A stretch of DNA of 49,357 nt from Chloroflexota bacterium. GTDB lineage: Bacteria; Vulcanimicrobiota; JAMCWD01. The position numbers were made by a program, and so were the translations under genes. Below are positions 1-7,112 of the stretch, piece after piece; the first letter of the stretch is position 1; each line of letters opens with the position of its first letter. Below the pieces are notes generated by a model. It had not been told where the DNA came from. It worked only from the letters and a program-made list of their open reading frames with translations, and ran no database searches. Location of the stretch: the NCBI GenBank assembly GCA_023475345.1, contig JAMCWD010000032.1, forward strand, positions 1 through 49,357, given 5' to 3'.

Positions 1-1722
1 TCGCTTCAAAAAGCGGCTCTTGAATATCCCTACAAGCCCCTGCTGGCGCCCTTGTTCAAACTCATCAACCTCTATCCCTTCTTTTTTGTATGATTCAAGG
101 TTATAAGGGGCAAGCTTCAAACTCTCGATGCCGGAAACGATCATCTCATATATCCCCTGGTAAGTCGCCTCCAGGTTATATGTTACCGTCTTGAGCTTTC
201 TTTCAGGGAAATGAATCTTCTGCCCTTTTATGGTGGCCTCCGGGTAAGCCGCCTTTATAAACGGGCGCGTCCTCCTGATAACAACTTCCTCCAGCAGGTT
301 GAATATCTCTATGGTCTCCTCGATTCCCCGCGACATACGCCCGGCTCTCTGGATATATTTACGGAGGTTTCCTATCCCTGCAGGCGCGAAGTAACTCTCA
401 TCCCCGCGAATAAAAAGTTTTAACTGGCTGTAAAGATCCATGAGATCGTTATTAATGGGTGTCGCCGTCAGCAGGATAATCTTCTTGAACTCCCCCGCCT
501 TGCCCCGGCCGGAGTTAAGGTTGATAAGAAAATCCAAATTATCGTAGCGCTGGGTATTCCGGTTTCTGAAGTTGTGTGATTCGTCAATCACGATGATATC
601 CGCATCCCCATATTCTTCGACAGCCTCACAGCCTTCCTGTCCCAGCTCTTCCTGGGAGAGAATAGAAGCGGATATGGAAGCTTCCTTCAATTCGTCATCC
701 CACATCTTCCGAAGCGACGCAGGGCAGATCACCAGGGCTTTCTGCCTCATGTGATAAGCATAATCTTCCAGGAGCCTTTTTGCGATCCAGGTTTTCCCAA
801 GACCCACGGAATCCGCCACCATCACCCCGTCATACCTTGCCAGAATGCTCCTTGCCTTTTTGACGGCATCCTCCTGGAACTCCGCCAGGTCAACGACTGT
901 GCCGAGAGAGGGGAGCGCGCCTTCCAGCTCGTCTTTAAAACATTCATAAAGCGCCTTTATATAAACCTGGTAAGGGCTGTATTCTTTATTGCCGAACTTG
1001 GATTCGTTCAAAAGCTCTATCAGGTCGTTCTTATAATCCCTGGAATCCTCCCACTGCCTGTCGAACCATTCGGAAAGCTCGGCTATGGCTCTTGCCCCCA
1101 CGCTGGATTTAAGTATCCTGCGCTCTTCCATGCCATAACGCTCCTCCGCAACGACTCCCGCGCCCAGCGATGGCGGCGTTTCAAGATCGTCAAGGACTTC
1201 TTCCATCGAAAGCAGAGTCTTGTGGGCAAGATTAAGCTCCTTGTTTTTAACAAGTCCCCCTGCCGTGAAGTTGCTGGAACCGACTATGCCTGCGACCGGG
1301 GAAAACCGCTCCCAGCCGTATTCTGCGGGATCGTTGTAAAAGAGCCAGCACTTTGCATGAAGGAAGCCCGCTTCAAAAAGCCGGACAGAAACATGATCCC
1401 CGCAAAGGAACGCCGTTAAATCTTCTATAAGCCTGAGTATCTCTTCGTTAAAAGGAGCATCTTCAAGCTCTTTTCTCAGGAGACGCCCGTAATTATTTCC
1501 TCCGGGACGGAGGCCTATTTCCTCCCCATCGCGTGGTTCGCCTCCCAGTATCAGGCGGAAATTACCCAGACCGTGAAGCCCTTCTTTCAGGAGGCGGTAT
1601 CCGTGGATGCTGAAATACGCCGATGCCACATCGAGAGATTTCCCTGCATGGCCTGAAAGCAGCCCATTCAATATCTCCGCCAGAATATGGGCCCGGTTAT
1701 CTATGACATAGGGTATTTGCAT
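1..1722 (-). CDS. PLD-domain SNF2/DEAD-like helicase (partial, runs off window)
   Basis: Only the first 574 residues are in the window, and the frame is still open at position 1. The N-terminal part (about residues 1-160) looks like a phospholipase D-type domain, with H122-x-K124 and a GSSN motif at 147-150. A superfamily 2 helicase core follows, with Walker A GLGKT (307-311), DESH Walker B (380-383) and TATP motif III (419-422). The second RecA lobe lies outside the window. The ATG at 1722 directly follows the TAG of the upstream gene (TAGATG), so translation is probably coupled. PLD-SNF2 helicase fusions are common in restriction and phage-defence loci. Here the upstream neighbours are a nuclease-like gene and a type IIG R-M stub, which suggests a defence role. 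The helicase assignment is firm; the biological role is inferred. Confidence 0.85.
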   Translation of the reverse strand, partial: MQIPYVIDNRAHILAEILNGLLSGHAGKSLDVASAYFSIHGYRLLKEGLHGLGNFRLILGGEPRDGEEIGLRPGGNNYGRLLRKELEDAPFNEEILRLIEDLTAFLCGDHVSVRLFEAGFLHAKCWLFYNDPAEYGWERFSPVAGIVGSSNFTAGGLVKNKELNLAHKTLLSMEEVLDDLETPPSLGAGVVAEERYGMEERRILKSSVGARAIAELSEWFDRQWEDSRDYKNDLIELLNESKFGNKEYSPYQVYIKALYECFKDELEGALPSLGTVVDLAEFQEDAVKKARSILARYDGVMVADSVGLGKTWIAKRLLEDYAYHMRQKALVICPASLRKMWDDELKEASISASILSQEELGQEGCEAVEEYGDADIIVIDESHNFRNRNTQRYDNLDFLINLNSGRGKAGEFKKIILLTATPINNDLMDLYSQLKLFIRGDESYFAPAGIGNLRKYIQRAGRMSRGIEETIEIFNLLEEVVIRRTRPFIKAAYPEATIKGQKIHFPERKLKTVTYNLEATYQGIYEMIVSGIESLKLAPYNLESYKKEGIEVDEFEQGRQQGLVGIFKSRFLKR

Positions 1723-2802
1723 CTAGCCTTCCCGTCTTGTAAATTCATCTTTAACGAGTTCCAGCCGTTTCATCAATTCTTCTACTTCTGCAAGTCTTTC
1801 ATAAACCTTCTCGACATCAGATACCGGCCAGAATGCAAGGTGCTCTTTCAAGTCCCTTATACCTTCAGCTTCTTTCTGTATCTTATCTAACTGCTTCTGA
1901 TCCGAAACGGCAACAACCCTCTGTACAGTCGGGTTGTTTTTAGCTTTCTGGAGATTCAGAATAAGGCTGTCTATTGATCCTCCCTTCTGAACCTCGAAGA
2001 CATACTTTACAACTCCAAGTTTACCTATGCTGGCATGCCACAGGACATCTACCTTTGCTCCGTAGGCTACCTGTTTCTCAGTTTCAGCATCAAACCCAAG
2101 CCACCCTCCTATACGCCAGATATGATCCCGGATCTCATCATGATCAAAACTTTCCTCTTTGCCTTCTATTACAGGAGTGTCCTCAATGCTCCCTTCATCC
2201 CAGACTTTCCACAGGAAATAATCAACATCCAGCAAATTCATATTTTTCCCGCCTGGCTTTTTTACTTCATCAGCTATTTCCTTGATAGCCTGGTTAAACC
2301 GGGAATACTCCTGCGCGGAAATCTTATATTTATTCAGAGGAAGAGTTTCCGAGAAATCCAGCAATCCCAGAGCTTTGCGGGCTTTATCATTCCATATGCC
2401 GCATTTGCCGGGTTCATGGAAACATAGAATTTCAGTTACGGATCCTGTGGGCCTCATTGATACATTTTTAAGAAATCTTTCATATCGCTTCTCCGGCGGT
2501 TCCTTTCCATAGAACAGTTGTATCAATTCAGTACGGAGTTTATCGAGACCGTTATCAGCAATAATTTTTGTTGTCAGGTATCTTTTATCACCCCATATCA
2601 ATGAGGCCCACAGGATCCGTATGAGCTCCTCTACTTTATTCTCATCAAGATTTTCAAGCCAGCGGCGGTCTATGCTTCGGAAGTATTTTTCTTTTTCCGC
2701 CCTTTCTTCAAGATCCTTTTTGGATTGTGCAGATTTAAGGTACCTGTTATATTTGCCGAGATATTTTTTGATCTGCTTCTTCTGGTTTTCAGTAAGGCTC
2801 AT
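1723..2802 (-). CDS. PD-(D/E)XK nuclease-like protein of restriction/defence operon
   Basis: This is a 359-residue, charged, soluble protein that I do not recognise as a named family. Residues 220-300 resemble a PD-(D/E)XK nuclease core. A helix with E223 is followed by a Gly-Ala-Lys-Val-Asp strand (D252), then E270-V-Q272-K273 at the end of the next strand, and then a helix. That is the D...E-x-(Q/K) spacing of restriction-type nucleases. The N-terminus is lysine-rich and helical and the C-terminus is a helical coiled-coil-like tail. It sits 5 bp after the type IIG stub and abuts the helicase start, so the three genes form one operon. Nuclease activity is an inference from the motif pattern. 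It could also be a target-recognition or structural subunit. Confidence 0.55.
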   Translation of the reverse strand: MSLTENQKKQIKKYLGKYNRYLKSAQSKKDLEERAEKEKYFRSIDRRWLENLDENKVEELIRILWASLIWGDKRYLTTKIIADNGLDKLRTELIQLFYGKEPPEKRYERFLKNVSMRPTGSVTEILCFHEPGKCGIWNDKARKALGLLDFSETLPLNKYKISAQEYSRFNQAIKEIADEVKKPGGKNMNLLDVDYFLWKVWDEGSIEDTPVIEGKEESFDHDEIRDHIWRIGGWLGFDAETEKQVAYGAKVDVLWHASIGKLGVVKYVFEVQKGGSIDSLILNLQKAKNNPTVQRVVAVSDQKQLDKIQKEAEGIRDLKEHLAFWPVSDVEKVYERLAEVEELMKRLELVKDEFTRREG

Positions 2803-2807
2803 TATTT

Positions 2808-3101
2808 TTATTCCTCTCCTTCCACTATGGCAATCTCTTCATCCGTCAGACCATAAAGTTTGTAAACTATCTGGTCTATAAGCGCGTCTGTTTCTAATAT
2901 CTTCTTTTTAAGAGGGATTATCTTCTCAATGCTTTTTTGAAACTTTCCTCTCAGTCCTTCTTGAGCATTCCGAGAGGTAAGATTAAAGACCTCTATCTTG
3001 TTCCGATTATTTCTCAGGATGTTCAATATTGTTTCAAAGTCATGATTATAATATTCTAGAATTTTCGTTTTACCCTTAATTGTTCCAATTGACAATTTCG
3101 T
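2808..3101 (-). pseudogene. C-terminal remnant of type IIG (Eco57I-like) restriction-modification enzyme
   Basis: Only the last roughly 98 codons survive. The fragment matches the extreme C-terminus of Eco57I/type IIG fused methylase-nuclease enzymes. A helix follows Lys-Thr-Lys-Ile-Leu-Glu-Tyr-Tyr, and the protein ends in the characteristic Asp-Gln-Ile-Val-Tyr-Lys-Leu-Tyr-Gly-Leu-Thr stretch followed by acidic residues. The reading frame stays open upstream until it enters the IS4-family inverted repeat at 3104. The methylase and nuclease domains are therefore gone. A TTG at 3095 could act as a start, but there is no ribosome binding site and the fragment is unlikely to be functional. The missing part is not on the other side of the IS, so the locus has been rearranged and not merely interrupted. 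Confidence 0.7.
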
Positions 3102-3191
3102 TTCACTACCGTCCCACAGGCGGTAGGATTTGATTAATATAACGGGTTCACTGTATCCTTGATTTCGAAGAAGAAAGCGAGGATATGGTCA

Positions 3192-4433
3192 ATGAACCCA
3201 TCGAAGCATAGTTTAACAGTATTGGCCCAGCTTTTCAAACTGATCCCTCGGAATCTGATTCCGAAGTTGGCAAACGAGCACGGTGTCTCAAAGAGGTCGC
3301 GTCGTTTTAGCCCGACGAGTCATGTGTTAGCGTTGATGCACGCTCAGCTATCGCACGCGATTAGTCTCAATGATATATGTGATTGCCTGCGCAACCACAA
3401 GGGTGCTCTAAGCAGTATGCGTGGTGCAGTAGCGCCGAGCAAGAATGCTTTATCTAACGCAAACCGTGTAAGAAACGCTGATATGGCGGAGGCTCTGTTT
3501 TGGGATGTCTTGGATAATTTGAAGAGGATATCTCCGAACTTTGCTGTGCAGGGACGCCACTATTGCGGGATACCCCGCCGCTTCAAGCGTGTAATAAACG
3601 TGGTGGACTCCAGCACGATCAAGCTGGTGGCGAACTGCCTTGATTGGGCAAAGCACCGTCGCCGGAAGGCAGCTGCAAAGATGCACTTGCGCTCTTTCTT
3701 GCGCTCTTTCTTGCACTCTTTCTTGCCTGAGTTTGTGCTGGTCAAGACAGCAAAGACGAACGATTTGGCGCAGTCCTACGAGGTGTGTGCTGGTGTAAAG
3801 GCGGGTGAGATTGTAGTCTTTGACAAGGCCTATGTTGGCTACGAGCATCTTTGGAGACTGGAGGAGCGTGGCGTTTTCTGGGCGACACGCGCAAAAGATA
3901 ACACCCGGTATGAAGTTGTGGGACAGCATAGCGAGCCAAAGGGGCGGATTATACGGGATGTCTATATCAAGCTCACCGATCCCAAGACATCGCGAAAATA
4001 CCCTGAGACTCTGAGATTGTTAGAGGCAATAGTTGAGATAGACGGGGAGCCCAAGCAGATGGGGTTTCTGACAAACAACATGCAATGGGCAGCAAGTTCT
4101 ATCTGTGAGCTTTACAGGTCACGCTGGAGCATCGAAGTCTTCTTCAAGGAGATAAAGCAGACCCTGCAGATGGCTGATTTCATGGGATACAACGAGAATG
4201 CGGTGCATTGGCAGATATGGACTGCAATGCTGGTATATATTCTGCTGCGCTTTGTTGCCTGGCAGGGCAGATGGAAGCACACATTCACACGCCTGTTTAC
4301 TGTTCTACGTGGTGTTCTGTGGAGCCATGTTGACATGTTCAGTGTGCTTAGCTGCTGTGGGACAGCAACCGGCACGTTGAGAATCCGGGCAGCGCCGGAG
4401 CAGTGTTATCTGCCTGGATTCTCCCCAGGTTAG
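3192..4433 (+). CDS. IS4-family DDE transposase
   Basis: This is a full-length transposase of about 413 residues if it starts at ATG 3192. An in-frame TTG at 3159 would add 11 residues, but the ATG has a GAGG-like site upstream. Counted from that TTG, the catalytic residues are D150 (Val-Val-Asp-Ser-Ser-Thr), D222 (Phe-Asp-Lys-Ala-Tyr) and E326. E326 lies in the diagnostic IS4 motif Y319-x2-R322-x3-E326-x6-K333. The N-terminal domain (DUF4372-like) is present. Residues 178-189 come from three 12-bp tandem repeats (3687-3722) encoding Leu-Arg-Ser-Phe-like units. They look like a slippage expansion next to the central strand and may affect activity. The three DDE residues are intact, so it could still be active. 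Confidence 0.88.
   Translation: MNPSKHSLTVLAQLFKLIPRNLIPKLANEHGVSKRSRRFSPTSHVLALMHAQLSHAISLNDICDCLRNHKGALSSMRGAVAPSKNALSNANRVRNADMAEALFWDVLDNLKRISPNFAVQGRHYCGIPRRFKRVINVVDSSTIKLVANCLDWAKHRRRKAAAKMHLRSFLRSFLHSFLPEFVLVKTAKTNDLAQSYEVCAGVKAGEIVVFDKAYVGYEHLWRLEERGVFWATRAKDNTRYEVVGQHSEPKGRIIRDVYIKLTDPKTSRKYPETLRLLEAIVEIDGEPKQMGFLTNNMQWAASSICELYRSRWSIEVFFKEIKQTLQMADFMGYNENAVHWQIWTAMLVYILLRFVAWQGRWKHTFTRLFTVLRGVLWSHVDMFSVLSCCGTATGTLRIRAAPEQCYLPGFSPG
3687..3722 (+). repeat. Three 12-bp tandem repeats inside transposase gene
   Basis: The unit ttgcgctctttc occurs twice perfectly (3687-3698 and 3699-3710) and once with one change (ttgcactctttc, 3711-3722). It keeps the reading frame and encodes repeated Leu-(Arg/His)-Ser-Phe. 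From general knowledge of this transposase group the segment is usually shorter, so an in-frame expansion is likely. Confidence 0.9.
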
Positions 4434-4534
4434 ATAACTGGAAAACCAAAACTGGGGTGTTCGAGGATCACCCAATGCTGAGCGTAAATAAAAGGCGTAA
4501 CAGGCCATTTTCGGCAGTTATGGGATGGCACTGA

Positions 4535-5491
4535 TTTAGAAGCGGCATGAAAATTCCAAAAAGCCAGATTCATTTTATCCTTACTAACCCTCTTTATTAC
4601 GGAGATATCCGCTGGAAGGGGAAAATTTATCCAGGTAAACATGAACCAATAATATCTAAAGAACTCTGGGATACTGTCCAGGCAAAGCTTGCCGACAATG
4701 GGAATAGAAGAAAGAACGATACAAGGAATAAACACAACTTCGCCTTTACGGGTATGATTCGTTGTGGCAATTGTGGCTGTGCCCTTGTTGGAGATCTAAA
4801 AAAGAAGAAATATATTTATTACCATTGTTCCGGCTGGAAAGGTAATTGTGGCGAAAAGTATCTCCGGGAAGAGAAGCTCTCTGAGATGCTCGGAGAAGTG
4901 CTTAATGAAATCCGTCTGGACGAAGAGGTTATGGAGTGGCTAAAGAAGGCCCTAGTGGACTCACACGCCGACGAGAAACGATACCATGACGAGGTCGCAG
5001 GAGAATTGAATAACAGGTACCAGAAACTCCAGGATCGCCTTGATGCCATGTATGTCGATAAGCTTGACGGGAAAATCTCTGAGGAATTCTATCAGGAGAA
5101 GAGTGAAGCATGGCGCGGGGAGCAGCAGGAGATACGCAGGAAGCTGGAGGCTTACGAGAAAGCCAACGTGAGTTATATGAGAGAGGCTTTTGGACTGCTC
5201 GAACTCGCAGAAATGGCATATTCACTATATTCCAGGCAATCTCCGGAGGAAAAACGCCGGCTGCTGAAATTCGTACTTTCGAACTGCTATTACAAAGACG
5301 GGAAATTATTCACCGAATGGCGAAAACCCTTTGATATAATTGCACTTTCCAGACATGCCGACAGGCTTCAAAATGACGCTTATAGACCCAAAATAGGCCG
5401 AAATAAAATCTGGCTGAGGTGCCAGGATTCGAACCTGGGATATCGGTGCCAAAGACCGATGCCTTACCGCTTGGCTACACCTCAGCCCTGA
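4535..5491 (+). pseudogene. Large serine recombinase, C-terminal fragment
   Basis: The surviving part is the recombinase domain end (Ile-Pro-Lys-Ser-Gln-Ile-His with Asn-Pro-Leu-Tyr-Tyr-Gly), then a zinc ribbon (Cys-Gly-Asn-Cys-Gly-Cys, followed by a later Cys pair), then a long coiled coil, as in large serine integrases. The N-terminal resolvase domain with the catalytic serine is absent. Homology begins immediately after the IS right end, and a TGA straddles that boundary (4532-4534). An ATG at 4547 could start a 314-residue product, but it could not recombine DNA. The last roughly 25 codons are the antisense of a tRNA-Gln gene, so the natural C-terminus is uncertain. The position next to a tRNA suggests the edge of an integrated element. 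Confidence 0.75.
5411..5484 (-). tRNA. tRNA-Gln (anticodon UUG)
   Basis: The minus strand folds into a complete cloverleaf of 74 nt including an encoded CCA. It has acceptor stem TGAGGTG/CACCTCA with discriminator G, a D-arm with GGTAA, anticodon stem TCGGT/ACCGA with loop CTTTGGC (anticodon TTG, Gln), a 4-nt variable loop, and T-arm CCAGG-TTCGAAT-CCTGG. The recombinase fragment reads through it on the opposite strand, so it may be the attachment site of the island to its left. Confidence 0.95.
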
Positions 5492-5526
5492 TGAACTTTA
5501 GCCTCACTAAACCACAGACCAGTGAA

Positions 5527-5532
5527 ATTATA
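5527..5532 (-). promoter_or_regulatory. -10 box of tRNA-Gln promoter
   Basis: A perfect TATAAT on the minus strand lies about 43 bp upstream of the mature tRNA 5' end, as expected for a short tRNA leader. I see no good -35 box at the standard distance. The remainder of 5492-5873 has no convincing gene. Confidence 0.45.
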
Positions 5533-5539
5533 ACCTGCC

Positions 5540-5578
5540 CCAACTCAGCCTGAGTTTTTCAGCTCCAACTCAGCCTGA
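5540..5578. repeat. 14-bp direct repeat near tRNA-Gln
   Basis: The sequence ccaactcagcctga occurs at 5540-5553 and again at 5565-5578, separated by 11 bp. It lies just upstream of the tRNA promoter. Function unknown; it may be a duplication scar or a regulatory site. Confidence 0.7.
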
Positions 5579-5873
5579 ATCATCTCAACATGCCTCATTA
5601 TAATTGCCCGGCTTAAAGCATGTCAAGGAATTTGTCAGCCGTTAAATTCCGATAACAGAAATTTTTTAACCATCAGGCCGTTTTCCTGCCCCTGCCTCCG
5701 GTACTCAGCTTACAAGGCAAAGCCTCGCATCCTTTATTTAAACATTATTTCCTGCCAGTTGTAAAGAAACTAACAGAGCGTCATCCCTGCCATGTTCAGG
5801 AAACCAATCGTTTCGCCCTTCCCGCGAAGAGTAATGCTGGAACCGGGAGGCCGACTTTAACAAACTTTGAACT

Positions 5874-7073
5874 TCACTCTTTAACTCCCGGCTTTACCTT
5901 TATAAAACTCGGCCAGTAAATCCTCATATCATCCAGCGCCTCCTGCGGAACGAGCGAATTGGAAGCATACGATATGATCAACTCATCATCGCCCGAAATT
6001 CCGGGATGGGCTTTTGCCGCATAACAGATATAAGTGGGTTTCCACCATGTCTCCGGACATTCATAAACCCTTACCGGCATGCTCCATGGGCCTGCCGGCC
6101 CCACCGAATACCGCGCCATGACATCCCCCGGGAGCCTGTTCCCGTAAGAGGACGTCTCCTTCATATCCGTCAAATCACCCGAATAAATCAGCGCATATTT
6201 CCGGGCAGCCGGGAGGTAACAAATCGAATACTCCGCCGGTATCCCTGAAAGAAGCCCGGTAATATGCCCGGAATCAAACCTCCACCTGTCCCCGCTTAAA
6301 AAATCCCTATCGTTATCTACTTTATCTTTCGATCCGGAATAAAATTCCCAATCCCCGAAATCAGAAACCCTGTCCCGCCGGGCACGGGCGGCCACCATGT
6401 AACGCGTCAATTCGGGTTCCAACCTTTCCAGGCAGCCTAATACATATAAAAAAGCTTCTTTCCCCGCAGGAGAGTTATCCTGTTGTATCACCGCGGAGCC
6501 GAAAAAGAGATTTTCTTTACCGGTGAACCTTGCGCCGGGTATTTGAGTTCGGGTCATTCGCCATCGGCCGGGCGGGTCGTCGGGATTTTCAATTTTTATT
6601 AAAATGTTCCCGGTCGTCCTGAAGCCCAACGCGGTATCTTTTTCTCCCGTAGATTCCACTTCTAGGAAAAACAGGTACAACCCGTTGTCGGCCCTTATCC
6701 CGGAAAGGGGCCATAGCCAGCCCTTTTTGCCGCCGGGCTGAAAGAATGAAGCGGGCCTGCCTTCGTCATTTTTCCCCCAGTAAAATTTGAAGGTTTCCGG
6801 GGTGAATGATTTACCCTGTTGTATTGCGATGGAGTTGTTGATGAAGGCGGCGCCTTTCCGGCTCCCGCCGCCGGACTCATCAATGAAGGTATCGCCATAG
6901 AGCCATAATGTCCGGTTACCGGCGAGAGTTACGGAATTTGATCCATCGGCGCCCAGCCATGTTTTCTGTCCTCTGAAAAATTTATCGGCTCCTGTCATGG
7001 GGGCGGCGGTAAATGATCTGCAGGAGGAAAGAATGAAAGCTATGAAAATAACCGGCAGAAGTTTTTTTATCAT
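5874..7073 (-). CDS. DUF4185-type beta-propeller lipoprotein
   Basis: The product is a secreted lipoprotein of about 399 residues. The N-terminus is a signal peptide (Met-Ile-Lys-Lys, hydrophobic core, then Leu-Ser-Ser-Cys lipobox). The mature part carries the Trp-Leu-Tyr-Gly-Asp-Thr-Phe-Ile motif followed by Asn-Asn-Ser-Ile, typical of DUF4185/DUF5005 five-bladed propellers related to glycosidase-like folds. Repeated Trp/Tyr-rich strands continue to the end. I chose ATG 7073 because AAAGGACGG lies just upstream; an in-frame GTG at 7088 would add five residues without a signal-sequence benefit. It is the last gene of the kinase operon, 39 bp after the previous stop. It may present or bind a ligand for the kinases' extracytoplasmic domains, but this is inferred from position only. 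Confidence 0.75.
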   Translation of the reverse strand: MIKKLLPVIFIAFILSSCRSFTAAPMTGADKFFRGQKTWLGADGSNSVTLAGNRTLWLYGDTFIDESGGGSRKGAAFINNSIAIQQGKSFTPETFKFYWGKNDEGRPASFFQPGGKKGWLWPLSGIRADNGLYLFFLEVESTGEKDTALGFRTTGNILIKIENPDDPPGRWRMTRTQIPGARFTGKENLFFGSAVIQQDNSPAGKEAFLYVLGCLERLEPELTRYMVAARARRDRVSDFGDWEFYSGSKDKVDNDRDFLSGDRWRFDSGHITGLLSGIPAEYSICYLPAARKYALIYSGDLTDMKETSSYGNRLPGDVMARYSVGPAGPWSMPVRVYECPETWWKPTYICYAAKAHPGISGDDELIISYASNSLVPQEALDDMRIYWPSFIKVKPGVKE

Positions 7074-7112
7074 GCCCCGTCCTTTCACGCCTGGAATTTA
7101 TTCAATCCGGCA

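Larger units (their letters stand above)
3104..4533 (+). mobile_element. IS4-family insertion sequence
   Basis: The element is 1430 bp with imperfect terminal inverted repeats. The left end begins CACTACCGTCCCA (3104-3116). The right end, read inward on the minus strand, begins CAGTGCCATCCCA (4533-4521). These agree at 10 of the first 13 positions. One transposase gene fills the element. No direct target repeat is visible: the flanks (…caatttcgttt on the left, atttagaagcgg on the right) differ. The left flank is inside an R-M gene and the right flank inside a recombinase gene. This is best explained by recombination or deletion after insertion. Confidence 0.75.

Noticed and set aside
751..1419. 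Long plus-strand reading frame of 222 codons
   Set aside because: It is antisense to the PLD-SNF2 helicase, has no family features, and the helicase frame carries clear motifs.
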